Assembly: GCF_013116745.1 (NCBI RefSeq)
Contig: NZ_JABFOE010000006.1
Location: 1 to 64,000, forward strand
Origin: Arthrobacter sp. 260
GTDB taxonomy: Bacteria; Actinomycetota; Actinomycetes; Actinomycetales; Micrococcaceae
Reading direction: 5' to 3'
Length of the DNA stretch: 64,000 bases
Position numbers and translations under genes: made by a program. Under the pieces are notes generated by a model. It was not told the DNA's origin. It ran no database searches and saw only the letters and a program-made list of their open reading frames with translations. Shown here one piece after another: positions 1-9,298 of the stretch. How positions within the stretch are numbered: position 1 is the stretch's first letter; each line of letters begins with the position of its first letter.

Positions 1-419
1 CCGCTAAACCTGCCCCCGGCGCGCCCACCCCCGGGTCGCCTGCGGAACAGGAGCTGGCCAGGACGCGGAGCTACTTCAGGTGGTTCCTGCTGGCGATGCT
101 CGGTGCTGTCCTCACGGGCACCCTTCCCCTGCCGTGGAAGGTGATCGGCCTCGTCCTGGGTCTGGTGGCCCTGGTGCTGGGGATCTTCGCCCTCGTTCGG
201 GCGGTGCGGGACAAGCTTCCGGCTCTGCTCCGCATCACCACAATGGTGGGTCTTGGAGCAACAGCGTTCCTGGTGCTGGGTACCGGCGCCCAGGTGGCCC
301 TGTGGCCGGTCACCGTCGAATACGAGGAGTGCATGAGCACCGCCCTCACCAATGCTGCCCAGGCCAAGTGCCAGGACGACCTGATGAACCTCGGCGGGTT
401 CCTCCCCGGCGGCTCCTGA
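1..419 (+). CDS. Small integral membrane protein, 5' end cut by the window
   Basis: The reading frame is open from the window edge to the stop at 417-419, so the true start lies upstream; the first in-frame Met is at 96. The visible part has a Pro/Ala-rich N-terminal stretch, then about three hydrophobic segments (residues counted from the edge roughly 26-50, 53-67 and 78-98) and a C-terminal tail with two Cys 12 residues apart (EECMSTALTNAAQAKC). I do not recognise a function. It converges on the DUF6350 gene with only 26 bases between the stops. Confidence 0.6.
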   Translation, partial: AKPAPGAPTPGSPAEQELARTRSYFRWFLLAMLGAVLTGTLPLPWKVIGLVLGLVALVLGIFALVRAVRDKLPALLRITTMVGLGATAFLVLGTGAQVALWPVTVEYEECMSTALTNAAQAKCQDDLMNLGGFLPGGS

Positions 420-445
420 GCAGTCCCAGTCTGGGAAGTCCCGGT

Positions 446-1732
446 CTAGGCGCGCTTCTCCCGCTCCAGCAGCGGTCCGGCGGCATAGCCGACGACGACG
501 CCGACCGCCACCTCGCCGGCGATGAACAGCCCCACCCAGAGCGGGTTGGGCCCCAGATCCACCAGCCGGCCCAGGCCGAGCGAGGCGTGGGAGAGCCAGG
601 CAACAACCGCTGCCATGGCTCCGGCGGCCAGGCCGATCAGCACGGCCGCGCAGACGGTCGAGACGCTGGCGGTGAACCAGCGGGCCTCCATCTTGATTTC
701 CAGCCACTCGTCGAGGTGGTTTTCGCCTTCCCTGAAGAACCACCACCCCGCCAGCAGTCCAGCCAGAACCGGGATGGCGAGGGCGGCCAGACCGTATTCG
801 AGGGTGCCGGGCGGCACTGCGCCCAGCACGGGCAGGGCCGGGAGCGGCCCGGCGCTGGTGGTCAGCGGGGTGATCGCGCTGCCCGAGCCCAGGGCGAATC
901 CTGCACCGGACGCCCAGGAGAGGGTCCACACCACCAGGTTGGGGAGGAAACCGAGCTGCGCCAGGGTGAGGGCGCTGCCGCCGATGATCCCAGCGTCAAG
1001 ACGCTGGTAGACGGCCGCCATCTCGGCCCAGCGGAAGCCGAATGTGACAGCGAGCAGTACCGCTGACAGCCCCAGGGAGATGGTGAGGGCAACGAATCCG
1101 GCGCGCAGACAGGACCAGGCGTAGGACCCGGCCCACCGCGAGTGCTGGCTGGTGCGTGCCAGCCAGGCGACGCCATCGACGCCGATCAGCCGGCTCCACG
1201 CCCCGGCCTCACGGTAGGCACCGATCACCAGGCCAAGGCCCGCCGACAGCAGCGGGATGAGGGCGCCAGCGGCCAGCTGGATCGCCGCTTCAGCGGTGGA
1301 GCTGAGGTAGGCGACCGAGGCGCCGATCACTGCGTAGATGCCGAGTGCGCCCACCACGCCCTGCCAGAGCTGGTCGGAGTACGAGGCCCGGGCGAGCCGC
1401 CGGCCAGCACGCCAGGACAGCAGGAACGGGATGAGCGTCAGGCCCAGCGGCACTAGCGAGAGGATGCCGGTAGTGCCGGCGCCGTCGGGCTCAGCCGCCG
1501 CAAAGGTTACTTCCAGGGGCACCCCGTGGATGAGGAGCCAGATCTGCCCTCCCAGCTGCGCCATGGCGTCGGGGGTCCTGTCGCCGAACCCTCCCGCCAA
1601 CCACACGGCGGCCAGGGGTACCAGGATCAGTAGCCCGGAGATCACTGCTGACTGGGCCAGCTCAAACACACCCTGTAACCACAGGGGCATGGGCAGGGCT
1701 CGCCGACCGGGCATACGGAGAGGAAGTTTCAT
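446..1732 (-). CDS. DUF6350 family multi-pass membrane protein
   Basis: About 428 residues, almost entirely hydrophobic helices, beginning MKLPLRMPGRRALPMPLWLQ with a short basic cytoplasmic start. The overall pattern matches the actinobacterial DUF6350 family, sometimes labelled cell-division protein PerM-like. Both a GTG (1735) and an ATG (1732) are possible starts; I use the ATG, although the GAGG ahead of it is very close. The role is not established: PerM-like proteins are linked to envelope and division functions in mycobacteria, but transfer of that role here is inference. Confidence 0.75.
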   Translation of the reverse strand: MKLPLRMPGRRALPMPLWLQGVFELAQSAVISGLLILVPLAAVWLAGGFGDRTPDAMAQLGGQIWLLIHGVPLEVTFAAAEPDGAGTTGILSLVPLGLTLIPFLLSWRAGRRLARASYSDQLWQGVVGALGIYAVIGASVAYLSSTAEAAIQLAAGALIPLLSAGLGLVIGAYREAGAWSRLIGVDGVAWLARTSQHSRWAGSYAWSCLRAGFVALTISLGLSAVLLAVTFGFRWAEMAAVYQRLDAGIIGGSALTLAQLGFLPNLVVWTLSWASGAGFALGSGSAITPLTTSAGPLPALPVLGAVPPGTLEYGLAALAIPVLAGLLAGWWFFREGENHLDEWLEIKMEARWFTASVSTVCAAVLIGLAAGAMAAVVAWLSHASLGLGRLVDLGPNPLWVGLFIAGEVAVGVVVGYAAGPLLEREKRA

Positions 1733-1787
1733 CACCTCAATGGTGCCACCGGGAGCCGCGTTGCATGTCCAGCGACTCGGGCCGGGA

Positions 1788-2540
1788 CTAGACCAGCAGG
1801 TCCATCAGTCCCTTGACCAGCGCGGCCCCGGCACCAAGGAATGCGATCACAATCACAAAGAACCGGGCGTGATCGTCCTTGATGAAGCGGCCAAGTTTCT
1901 CCCCGGTGAAGATTCCGATCACGATCACGACGCCGATGGCCGACCACATCCACCACTGGAGTGCGGGGGCGTCGGTGGGATCGAGGCTGAGCTTGACGAT
2001 CAGGGTCATCAGCCCGATCACCACGAAGAACGGTTGCAGCGTCGCGGCGAACTGCCGCTGGGGCCAACGGGACAGCAGCGCGTAGGCGCTGACCGCCGGC
2101 CCGCCCACCCCTGCCATCGAGTTGGTCAGGCCCGCGGTAAACCCGGCCACCACCTTCGGCGTATTGCCCTTGACCACCACTGACGAGCGTTGCAGCACCA
2201 GCGACACCGATAGCGCAACCAGGACGACCGCTCCAACGGTCACCGAGAGCGGAGCGGACGGAAGCATCACAGCGGCCACCGAGCCGGGCACCGACCCGAA
2301 GAGGGAGGGGATCGCCAGCCACCTGAACATGCTCCAGTCGATGTCTTTCCAGACCCGTCCCACAATGAGAGTGGAGGACACCACCCCGCAAATGTTGACG
2401 AGGATCACACCCTCATGCGGCCCGAGAATGATCACCAGGAACGGCGCGATGAGCAGGGCGAAGCCAAGGCCGGCGATCCGCTGCGCTACCGCGCCGAGCA
2501 GGATGGAGAAGAGAACGATGAAGAAGATGCCGGTGGTCAC
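1788..2540 (-). CDS. Sulfite exporter TauE/SafE family membrane protein
   Basis: About 250 residues and some eight predicted membrane helices, the usual size for TauE/SafE. Family features include the repeated small-residue pattern near the N-terminus (GAVAQRIAGLGFALLIAP) and the second-half motif TAGLTNSMAGVGGPAVSAY. The family moves small anions such as sulfite, sulfoacetate or organosulfonates; the substrate here is unknown. I chose the GTG at 2540 because the frame extending further upstream is low-complexity sequence antisense to the next gene. It is divergent from the DUF1684 gene with a 75-base shared promoter region. Confidence 0.8.
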   Translation of the reverse strand: MTTGIFFIVLFSILLGAVAQRIAGLGFALLIAPFLVIILGPHEGVILVNICGVVSSTLIVGRVWKDIDWSMFRWLAIPSLFGSVPGSVAAVMLPSAPLSVTVGAVVLVALSVSLVLQRSSVVVKGNTPKVVAGFTAGLTNSMAGVGGPAVSAYALLSRWPQRQFAATLQPFFVVIGLMTLIVKLSLDPTDAPALQWWMWSAIGVVIVIGIFTGEKLGRFIKDDHARFFVIVIAFLGAGAALVKGLMDLLV

Positions 2541-2615
2541 AGATGACACAGTACGCCTGGGCAACTGTATTTCCTGTTCCGTGACGGACCGCCGGTACGG
2601 GGCCGCTAGGCTTGG

Positions 2616-3248
2616 ATGATGCCAACAGCGACCACAGCACTGCACATCGCCGACTGGCGCAACCAGGTTTTCGAGCTCTACCGCCAGGTGCGCGAGAGCG
2701 CGGCGGCCGGATCGTCGTCGGCGGCGCATGACCTGTGGCGCGCGGGCCGCGACAGGCTGTTCGCCACCCACCCGGCGTCGCCCCTGGACGACACGGCGAA
2801 GGCGTCCTTCGACGGCCTCGCGGTAGCCCCGTACCAGGCGGACTACCGGTTCGAGGCAGTGATCGACGACGACGGCGTGGGCGAGGAAATGGACGTCCCC
2901 ACCGGCACCGACGGGACCGTGACGTTCCAGCGGCTCGGCACCGTGGGCCTCGACGGCGTGGGCCGGCTGGCCCTGTGGCGGCTCGCTTCCTACGGCGGCG
3001 GGCTGTTCCTGCCATTGCGCGACGGCTCGGGTGGCCAGGATGACGGCACCTACGGGGGTGGGCGTTACGTGCTGGATACGGTCAAGGGCGCGCACCTCGG
3101 AATGGCTGGCGACAAGGTGGTCATCGACCTGAACTTTGCCTACAACCCGTCCTGCGCCTACGACGAGGCATGGGCCTGCCCACTTCCAGGGCCGGACAAC
3201 CGGGTGGACGCGGAACTGCGCGTCGGTGAGCTGTACTCCACCTACTAG
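2616..3248 (+). CDS. DUF1684 domain-containing protein
   Basis: About 210 residues, soluble. The C-terminal third carries the DUF1684 hallmark: TYGGGRYVLDTVKGA followed by DLNFAYNPSCAYDEAW and a CPLPGPDNR segment. The biochemical role of DUF1684 is unknown; conserved Cys and Asn residues in the last motif suggest a binding or catalytic pocket. Two adjacent ATGs (2616, 2619) could start it. It is single, with a TauE exporter divergent on its left. Confidence 0.8.
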   Translation: MMPTATTALHIADWRNQVFELYRQVRESAAAGSSSAAHDLWRAGRDRLFATHPASPLDDTAKASFDGLAVAPYQADYRFEAVIDDDGVGEEMDVPTGTDGTVTFQRLGTVGLDGVGRLALWRLASYGGGLFLPLRDGSGGQDDGTYGGGRYVLDTVKGAHLGMAGDKVVIDLNFAYNPSCAYDEAWACPLPGPDNRVDAELRVGELYSTY

Positions 3249-3332
3249 CGGGTGTTCCGCGCGCCGACGGGCAAGTAAGCAGCAGGCTTTATCATGGACT
3301 AAACACTCCTGTTACCCCCTTTGGAGGAACCC

Positions 3333-4928
3333 ATTACGGATACTGCTGCCCAACACGATATCTATTTCGGGGCTCCCGAGCCGGTCAACGAGGCCGAAGT
3401 CCTCGAGTCGGCGTCCCGCGCCGCGGTCGCGCGTTTCACTGACCGCACCGACATCACCACCGTCAAGCGCCGCTTCACCCTGATCAACCAGAGCGTGACC
3501 CCGCACCAGGCCATGGTCGAGGACCTCCTGTTCATCCGCGCCGCGCTCGACGACGCCGGCATCGAGTACCTGCTGGTCCGCGGCAACGACGAGCGTCCCG
3601 TCATCGCGATCGACCTCAAGTACCGCGAACGGCTGCGGGACGCACTGGTCTCCGCCTGCCGCGACGAACCGTTCTACTCACGCACCGTAGACACCAAACG
3701 CCGCACCACCCTGCTGGTCACCGACGGCTCGCTCTCGCACAGCGCGAAGGCCCGCATCTTCCGCCTGTTCCGGCCCCGCATCGAACCGATCGGCGGCCTG
3801 TCCTTCGGCCCGTCCGCCGGCGTGCAAATTGAACTGTGGTCGCTCGACGGCGACGCCATCGAACTACCGGTGGAGAACTCCCTCACCCGCCGCACCCTGC
3901 CCTCCTCGGAGGTGGTCCGCGGCTCGGTCGAACGGCACGGCCTGATGTGGCCGACCATCGACAACATGTTCGCCGACCATGCCACCGACATCGACTTCGA
4001 GATTGATCTGGTCTTCTCCTGGGTGGACGGCAGTTCAGCCGAGTACCAGGCCGCCCGCGCCGCCCGGATGAAGGACGCAGTGGTAGGTGAGGGCGACGAC
4101 CATGAGGCCCGTTTCCGGCAGATCAACGAGCTGAAGTACGCCCTGCGGTCCGTGTACATGTTCGCGCCGTGGATCCGCCGGATCTTCATTGCCACCGACT
4201 CGGACGCCCCTGAGTGGCTGGCCGATCACCCCTCGGTGACCCTGGTCCGGTCGGAAGAGCATTTCAGGGACCCATCGGTCCTCCCGACCCACAACTCGCA
4301 GGCGGTCGAGAGCCAGCTGCAGCACATTCCCGGATTGTCGGAACACTTCCTGTACTCCAACGACGACATGTTCTTCGGCCGCCCGGTGTCCCCCGAAATG
4401 TTCTTCTCCCCCGGCGGGATCACCAAGTTCATCCAGGCCGATACCCGGATTGGGTTGGGCGACAACGACGCCGAACGCAGCGGCTTCGAGAATGCTGCCC
4501 GGGTGAACCGGAGGCTGCTGCACGAACGCTTCGGCAGGATCACCACCCGCCACCTGGAGCACACGGCGGCTCCACTGCGCCGGAGCGTGCTGCTGGAGAT
4601 GGAGGAGGAGTTCTCCGCCGAGTTTGCGGCGACCGCCGCCTCACGGTTCCGTGCCAAGGACAACATCTCGGTGACCAACTCGCTGTACCACTACTACGCA
4701 CTGCTCACCGGACGGGCTGTCACCCAGGAATCGGCCAAGGTCCAGTACATCGACACCACCATGCGGTCGGGGCTGCGGAGCCTGAACAAACTGCTCGACA
4801 AACGGCACACCGATTTCTTCTGCCTCAATGACGGGAGCTTCCCTGAAGTGCCCGCCGACGAGCGGGCGCACCTGGTGACAGATTTCCTGGAGAAGTACTT
4901 CCCGATCAAGGCACCCTGGGAGAAGTAG
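3333..4928 (+). CDS. Stealth family protein (polysaccharide hexose-1-phosphate transferase)
   Basis: About 531 residues. All four Stealth conserved regions can be seen: CR1 IDLVFSWVDGSSAEY (near residue 220), CR2 NELKYALRSVYMFAPWIRRI, CR3 HFLYSNDDMFFGRP and CR4 SRFRAKDNISVTNSLYHYY. The family transfers sugar-1-phosphates onto exopolysaccharide or wall polymers; an envelope role is therefore likely, the acceptor unknown. The best-placed start is ATT at 3333, four bases after a strong GGAGGA (3323-3328). The TTG at 3321 overlaps that ribosome site and is an unlikely start. A hairpin terminator follows at 4945. Confidence 0.85.
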   Translation: MTDTAAQHDIYFGAPEPVNEAEVLESASRAAVARFTDRTDITTVKRRFTLINQSVTPHQAMVEDLLFIRAALDDAGIEYLLVRGNDERPVIAIDLKYRERLRDALVSACRDEPFYSRTVDTKRRTTLLVTDGSLSHSAKARIFRLFRPRIEPIGGLSFGPSAGVQIELWSLDGDAIELPVENSLTRRTLPSSEVVRGSVERHGLMWPTIDNMFADHATDIDFEIDLVFSWVDGSSAEYQAARAARMKDAVVGEGDDHEARFRQINELKYALRSVYMFAPWIRRIFIATDSDAPEWLADHPSVTLVRSEEHFRDPSVLPTHNSQAVESQLQHIPGLSEHFLYSNDDMFFGRPVSPEMFFSPGGITKFIQADTRIGLGDNDAERSGFENAARVNRRLLHERFGRITTRHLEHTAAPLRRSVLLEMEEEFSAEFAATAASRFRAKDNISVTNSLYHYYALLTGRAVTQESAKVQYIDTTMRSGLRSLNKLLDKRHTDFFCLNDGSFPEVPADERAHLVTDFLEKYFPIKAPWEK

Positions 4929-4944
4929 GCCGCACGGTTCCGGC

Positions 4945-4970
4945 AGCCGGGGGCGAGCCCGCCCCCGGCT
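4945..4970. terminator. Hairpin between convergent genes (probable bidirectional terminator)
   Basis: Perfect 10-bp stem AGCCGGGGGC / GCCCCCGGCT with a 6-base loop lies in the 48-base gap between the Stealth and metallophosphoesterase stops. No T-run follows, as is common in high-GC actinobacteria. Confidence 0.6.
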
Positions 4971-4976
4971 GAGAGG

Positions 4977-5888
4977 CTAGGCCCCGGTGAGCTGGCGGGC
5001 CGGTGCCGCGTCGGCGATCCGCACGCCCGCCGCGTCCAGCCGGCGGCGGGTTTCGACCAGCGGGACGGTCTCGCCGACCGGCCGGTAGGCGCCGATGGGG
5101 ACCACCGAGTGCACGATCGTGTCCTCGTAGACGTGCACCAAGTTGTACGCCTGGGCGCCGTCCTGCCCGCGGGTGCCGCCGCCGTCGTACCCCAGGTCCT
5201 GCGTGTAGCAGGTGGCCGACGCCACCGACACCGGCACACCGGCGAAAGTGGCGGTGGTGGAGTAGTGCAGGTGACCCGCCAGGATGCCACGGACATCGGA
5301 CCCTGCGACGACGTCGGCGAGCTGCCGCTGGCCGCGCAGCTCCACGAGGACCGAGAGATCCTGGATGCAGGGGATCGGGGGATGGTGCAGGGCCAGCAGG
5401 GTGCCGTGGGGTGCCGGGGTGAGCAGTTCGTTGGCCAGCCACACCAGCTGGTCGTGGCTGAACTCGCCGTAGTGGTGACCCGGCACCGTGGAGTCGAGGG
5501 TGATGATCCGCAGCCCGTTGATGAGGTAGCTGCGGTCAACGGGGGACGCGTCCGGCGCCTGGTCCAGCAGCCCGACCCGGAAATTGGCGCGGTCGTCGTG
5601 GTTGCCCATCGCCCAGATCACCTCGGCGCCGAGCTTCGCTGCGGCGGGCTCAACTATCGCGCGCAGCTTCGTGTAGGCGTCGGCCTCGCCCTTGTCGGCG
5701 AGGTCACCGGTGAAAACCAGCGCCTCGGGTCTGGCGCCCGACGTTTCGAGCTCGTCAAAGATCTGACGCAACCGGGCTTCGCTATCCACCGCCCCGTACA
5801 GTGGCCCGGACCCGCCGAGCAGGTGAGTGTCGCTGAGGTGGAGGATAAACTGCTGCGGCCGAGGATGCTCGGCCGTCCGGTAATTCAT
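4977..5888 (-). CDS. Metallophosphoesterase (CpdA-like phosphodiesterase)
   Basis: 303 residues with the complete calcineurin-like metal-site series: LHLSDTHL (D-x-H, near 18), FTGDLADKG (GD), WAMGNHDDR (GNHD), LALHHPPIP (H) and [10 protein letters not shown] (GHxH). This order and length fit class III cyclic-nucleotide phosphodiesterases (CpdA/Rv0805 type), which hydrolyse cAMP or other phosphodiesters in the cytoplasm with two metal ions. The substrate cannot be read from sequence. It is transcribed alone, with an AT-richer promoter region (5889-5990) upstream. Confidence 0.85.
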   Translation of the reverse strand: MNYRTAEHPRPQQFILHLSDTHLLGGSGPLYGAVDSEARLRQIFDELETSGARPEALVFTGDLADKGEADAYTKLRAIVEPAAAKLGAEVIWAMGNHDDRANFRVGLLDQAPDASPVDRSYLINGLRIITLDSTVPGHHYGEFSHDQLVWLANELLTPAPHGTLLALHHPPIPCIQDLSVLVELRGQRQLADVVAGSDVRGILAGHLHYSTTATFAGVPVSVASATCYTQDLGYDGGGTRGQDGAQAYNLVHVYEDTIVHSVVPIGAYRPVGETVPLVETRRRLDAAGVRIADAAPARQLTGA

Positions 5889-6021
5889 GGTGACCTTCTA
5901 GGTAGCTGGCGGTGACCGTTTACAACCTAATTGACCTCCATCAAAGCAGAGATCAAACCAATACAGGGTGAACACAGTACGGCAAGTCGGATAACGGTGC
6001 GAGATTGACCCTTCCCGGGGG

Positions 6022-6053
6022 CTCCGCGGCCGGGCCGAAGCCCGGCCGCGGAG
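6022..6053 (-). terminator. Strong hairpin at the end of the GH130 sugar operon
   Basis: Perfect 14-bp stem CTCCGCGGCCGGGC / GCCCGGCCGCGGAG with a CGAA tetraloop sits 7 bases past the last stop codon of the minus-strand operon. No U-tract follows. Position and strength suggest the operon terminator or a 3'-end stabiliser. Confidence 0.65.
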
Positions 6054-6059
6054 TACTCC

Positions 6060-8195
6060 CTACCGGCGGACCAGCGAGGTTTCGGTGAACCCGCCCGGCG
6101 CGAGGTAGACCTTATCGTGGCCCTTGCCATGGCCTTTCCCGCCGTCCGGCCCCTTGCTGCTGGAACCCTTGCCGCCGGAGTCCCTGCTACCCGGCACCTT
6201 CACCGGCTGGCCGGCCGCGTCGAAGGCCTGCTGTTCCAGCCGATAGCCGCGGGGTACGTCAACCGTATGCAGCGACTTCTTCCCGGAAGCGCTGACATAG
6301 ATGGTGGACTCCCCCGCCGGCCCATCAACCGTCACCGAGGAGATCACCGGTTGGAGTAGGAGCGCATCGATCGACGCGGCTCCCCGGACCAAGGCTGTCA
6401 CTGTTCGTTCGCCCTTTGCCAGCTCCCGGTCCAGGCTGAACGGCTGCAGCAGGCCCGGCGCGTCGGTGATGCCCTGCTCACCGGCGCCACCGTTGGGGGT
6501 GGTGCCGAGCTTCCGCTTCCCGGACCAGGAGGTGGTCCCCGCCTCCTCGATGGTGCGGTTCACGATCGGGTACACGTTCCGGTCCTGCTGGTGTGCCGGC
6601 ACCGGGATGCGGAGCCGTGCGCCGTTGCCGAGCTGCGCGAACGCACCGCCCGAGATGTTGGCTTCGCCTGTCCACGCGGACTCGGCCGTCACCATTGAGC
6701 CGTTCCCCCTGATGGCACCGGACTCCGCCTCCACCACCGTGAGCCCGTCGGTGGCGACTGTCTCATTGATGCCCAGGGCGTCAGCCTTCAGCTCCGGGTG
6801 GGCGTCGAGCACCAGCATCGACAGCAGCCCGTGGATGGTGGATTCGGCTCCCGAGTTGAAGTTCACGGACCCGTCCGCCTGGACACCGTCGAAGGTGACA
6901 CCGGTGGCTGGGTTGTAGGTGGGCTCGCCGCTGCGATTGGCGCCGAAGTACCAGCCGCCCATCACCGCCGCCAGCTCGTACAGCCCGGTCGCGCCGGTCG
7001 CCTCGGCCGTGGCAACCAGGCTTTGCAGCCGTGAGTCCACGCCGTTGGCGATCTGGACCTGTTCCGACGGCGTGGGGGTCCACGCGTTGTCAGGCCCGCC
7101 AGCGGCGATCAACTGCGCGGTGAACCCTGCGGTGTCACGCACAGCGGCGTCAGCCAGGTCCTGACGGTCCAGCACCACCGAGGCATCGGCGACGGCGGCC
7201 GGAGCCATGCCGCCCCAGGCGTGCCAGAAGGTCTGGGACTTGGTCCACGGCAGGATGGCGCCGAAGGGCCACGCCTGGGTATCACCCGATGACATTTCGG
7301 CGATGCCCTCGCTGAGGCGAACCAGTGCGGTCCGCGCCACCTCATCCGTTGGCGCCGCCTCGACGTACGCCGACAGTCCCAGCACGGCCTCGGCTGACGA
7401 GTCGGCGCCGTCGGCGATCAGCCAGGCGGGGACCTGTTTGCCGTCGGCCATCTCGTACTGGCCGTACTGGCCCAGTGACTGCCGGTTCAGCGCATCCAGG
7501 GACAGGTGGAGGCGGTCCTGCAGGAACGCGGCGAACTCGGGGTCGGCGTCGCGGAACGCCGCGTACCCCTCGCCGAGCGCCCACACCGTGCGGGCCACCC
7601 AGTAGGACTCGGCGGAATCGCTGGGATCGGGAAGCTCGATCGGTTCGGCGCTCGGGTTGAGATCCCCGTCGGTCTGCTGCCACAGCACCACATTGCCTGC
7701 GTTGGGGCCGTCAGTGGTCTGCAGGTAGGCCAGCGAACGCAGGGTCTGGAAGGCTGATTCCCTGCTCGCCTCGCTGCCGGTCTGCTGCCAGTGCCTGAGG
7801 TAGACCACAGCTGTGCGGGAGATGTCATCGGCGTTGTAGGCGCCCTGGCTCCAGTTCCCCTCGGCGTCGAGGTTGCCGCCGCCGATCTTGCGGTAGGTGC
7901 CGTCGTCGTTCCGGTCGGCATAGGTCCACGGCGCCAGCGCCGCCGGCTGTTCCTCCGAACGGTAGGTGCTGTGGCCCTCGATCGTGGGAACTGGCACCTC
8001 CTCGAGCAACCAGTCCAGATGGGAGGTGTTGGTCACGGGCGCAGTCTCCGCAGGGGCCGGTGCCAGGAAGGTGGAACCCGCCGGAGCCAGGGAGACGGGG
8101 CCCGGTGCTGCCGCGACCGGTGCCATCCCGACGCCGACAAACGCGAGTGCCGCGCTAACCGCCAGGCACGGGATGCGTGCGGCCCGGGGGCTCAT
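6060..8195 (-). CDS. Large secreted protein of a GH130 locus, putative (alpha/alpha) barrel carbohydrate-active protein
   Basis: 711 residues. An N-terminal signal peptide (basic MSPRAARIP, hydrophobic core, AAA cleavage region near residue 30) indicates export. Residues about 55-480 look like an alpha-helical toroid of the glycoside-hydrolase type, with WYFGANRSGEPTYNP and the motif FNSGAESTIHG. Residues about 490-640 look like a beta-rich accessory domain beginning VVEAESGAIRGNG, CBM-like in style. A Gly/Ser/Lys/His-rich linker (about 670-695) precedes a short tail. The start overlaps the GH130 stop as ATGA, so it is coupled to that gene. Probably acts outside the cell on a mannose-containing glycan; no catalytic residues can be assigned with confidence. 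Confidence 0.65.
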   Translation of the reverse strand: MSPRAARIPCLAVSAALAFVGVGMAPVAAAPGPVSLAPAGSTFLAPAPAETAPVTNTSHLDWLLEEVPVPTIEGHSTYRSEEQPAALAPWTYADRNDDGTYRKIGGGNLDAEGNWSQGAYNADDISRTAVVYLRHWQQTGSEASRESAFQTLRSLAYLQTTDGPNAGNVVLWQQTDGDLNPSAEPIELPDPSDSAESYWVARTVWALGEGYAAFRDADPEFAAFLQDRLHLSLDALNRQSLGQYGQYEMADGKQVPAWLIADGADSSAEAVLGLSAYVEAAPTDEVARTALVRLSEGIAEMSSGDTQAWPFGAILPWTKSQTFWHAWGGMAPAAVADASVVLDRQDLADAAVRDTAGFTAQLIAAGGPDNAWTPTPSEQVQIANGVDSRLQSLVATAEATGATGLYELAAVMGGWYFGANRSGEPTYNPATGVTFDGVQADGSVNFNSGAESTIHGLLSMLVLDAHPELKADALGINETVATDGLTVVEAESGAIRGNGSMVTAESAWTGEANISGGAFAQLGNGARLRIPVPAHQQDRNVYPIVNRTIEEAGTTSWSGKRKLGTTPNGGAGEQGITDAPGLLQPFSLDRELAKGERTVTALVRGAASIDALLLQPVISSVTVDGPAGESTIYVSASGKKSLHTVDVPRGYRLEQQAFDAAGQPVKVPGSRDSGGKGSSSKGPDGGKGHGKGHDKVYLAPGGFTETSLVRR

Positions 8196-9292
8196 GCCAC
8201 TACCCGATCGAGGCGGGCCACACCGATTTTGGAGTCCGCCATGCCGTAGAAGACGAATAGCTGACCGTCAATCTCCTCAATGGCGGTCGGGAAGACTACG
8301 TTGGGCACAATGCCCGACTTCTCGTCGTCCGTCTCGGGCTGCAGCAGGGGTTCACGGCTGCGGGCAATCACGATCGAAGGGTCATCAGCGGAGAGGATCA
8401 TTGCCGCCGCCGAGTAATTGACCTTCTGCTGGTGGTCGAACGCGGATTTCTCCAGCGCTCCGGCCACCCCGTGGTGGATGATCAGCCAGCCCTCGTCCAC
8501 CCGGATCGGTGGTGGGCCGCCGCCGATCTTGAGCTCCTCGAACTCGAACTCACTCATCGCCACGAGGGTGTGTTTGCCCATGTGCACCAGGTTCCGGATG
8601 TCCCTCTCGACGTCCTCCACCGACACATAGGAAATCCAGATGCCGGGCCGGTTGTCGGTGATCCCGGCGGGAAGGTGTTCGCCCTCGCCTTCACGGATCC
8701 AGCCCAGGTCCCACATGGGGCGGTGCAGGAGCGCGTAGGAGGGGACGCCGTCGGGGTCGTTGACCGGTTCGGGGAAGAACACCCCGTCCTTGTTGGGGAA
8801 CAGGTTCAGGTCCATCGACAGCTCAGCCTTGTATTCGAAGAAGCACGGGCCCAGTCGCTGCCACGACCTGAGGTCGGTGGAGTGGGCGAAGGCCATCCGC
8901 GGCCCCAGCGGGCCGTACGCCACGTAGGTCATCAGGTGCAGGCCCAGCGAGGGGACCCAGGTGGTGCGGGGGTCCTCGGTGCCCGCATTGTTGGTGCCGC
9001 GTTCCCAGCCTTCGTCGGGGGCGAGGACCACTCCCATCCGGTCCACCCCGGTGGGCACCCCATTTTCGATGATGATTTTCGCCAGACCCACGCGGGACAC
9101 GTTGCCCTTGGAGACGAGACGCGGCAGCAGGTACAGCTCTCCGTCCGGGCCGCGGCCGCTGGCCGGGTTGAGGACACCGTCAGCTTCGAACTCGTTGCCC
9201 TCCTCGGGAGTCATGATGACACCGGCACGCGTGAGCGTGAACGGAACGGTGGGTAGTGAGGTCACAGGTGTTGCAATGCTTTGCGAAGTCAT
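8192..9292 (-). CDS. Glycoside hydrolase family 130 protein (beta-mannoside phosphorylase or hydrolase)
   Basis: 366 residues, no signal peptide, so cytoplasmic. Five-bladed propeller motifs of GH130 are present: GVLNPASGRGPDGELYLLPR, GTEDPRTTW (about residues 105-113, containing the conserved acidic residue of the family), MDLNLFPNKDG, the IGGGPPPIRVDEGWLIIHHG segment and NVVFPTAIEEIDG. GH130 enzymes act on beta-1,4- or beta-1,2-linked mannosides, by phosphorolysis or hydrolysis; which applies here is open. It follows two sugar permeases (6-base gap) and overlaps the secreted protein, so imported manno-oligosaccharide is the likely substrate. Confidence 0.88.
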   Translation of the reverse strand: MTSQSIATPVTSLPTVPFTLTRAGVIMTPEEGNEFEADGVLNPASGRGPDGELYLLPRLVSKGNVSRVGLAKIIIENGVPTGVDRMGVVLAPDEGWERGTNNAGTEDPRTTWVPSLGLHLMTYVAYGPLGPRMAFAHSTDLRSWQRLGPCFFEYKAELSMDLNLFPNKDGVFFPEPVNDPDGVPSYALLHRPMWDLGWIREGEGEHLPAGITDNRPGIWISYVSVEDVERDIRNLVHMGKHTLVAMSEFEFEELKIGGGPPPIRVDEGWLIIHHGVAGALEKSAFDHQQKVNYSAAAMILSADDPSIVIARSREPLLQPETDDEKSGIVPNVVFPTAIEEIDGQLFVFYGMADSKIGVARLDRVVA

Positions 9293-9298
9293 GGTTGG

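Noticed and set aside
425-435. CCCAGTCTGGG dyad between the first two genes
   Set aside because: Stem of only five base pairs with a one-base loop; too weak to call a terminator.
2541-3095. N-terminal extension of the TauE/SafE protein
   Set aside because: The extra 185 codons are antisense to the well-supported DUF1684 gene and lack membrane-protein character; the GTG at 2540 fits the family length.
5109-5915. Plus-strand open frame of 268 codons
   Set aside because: Antisense to the metallophosphoesterase gene with its complete metal motifs.
8432-9256. Plus-strand open frame of 274 codons
   Set aside because: It lies wholly antisense to the GH130 gene, whose family motifs are clear.
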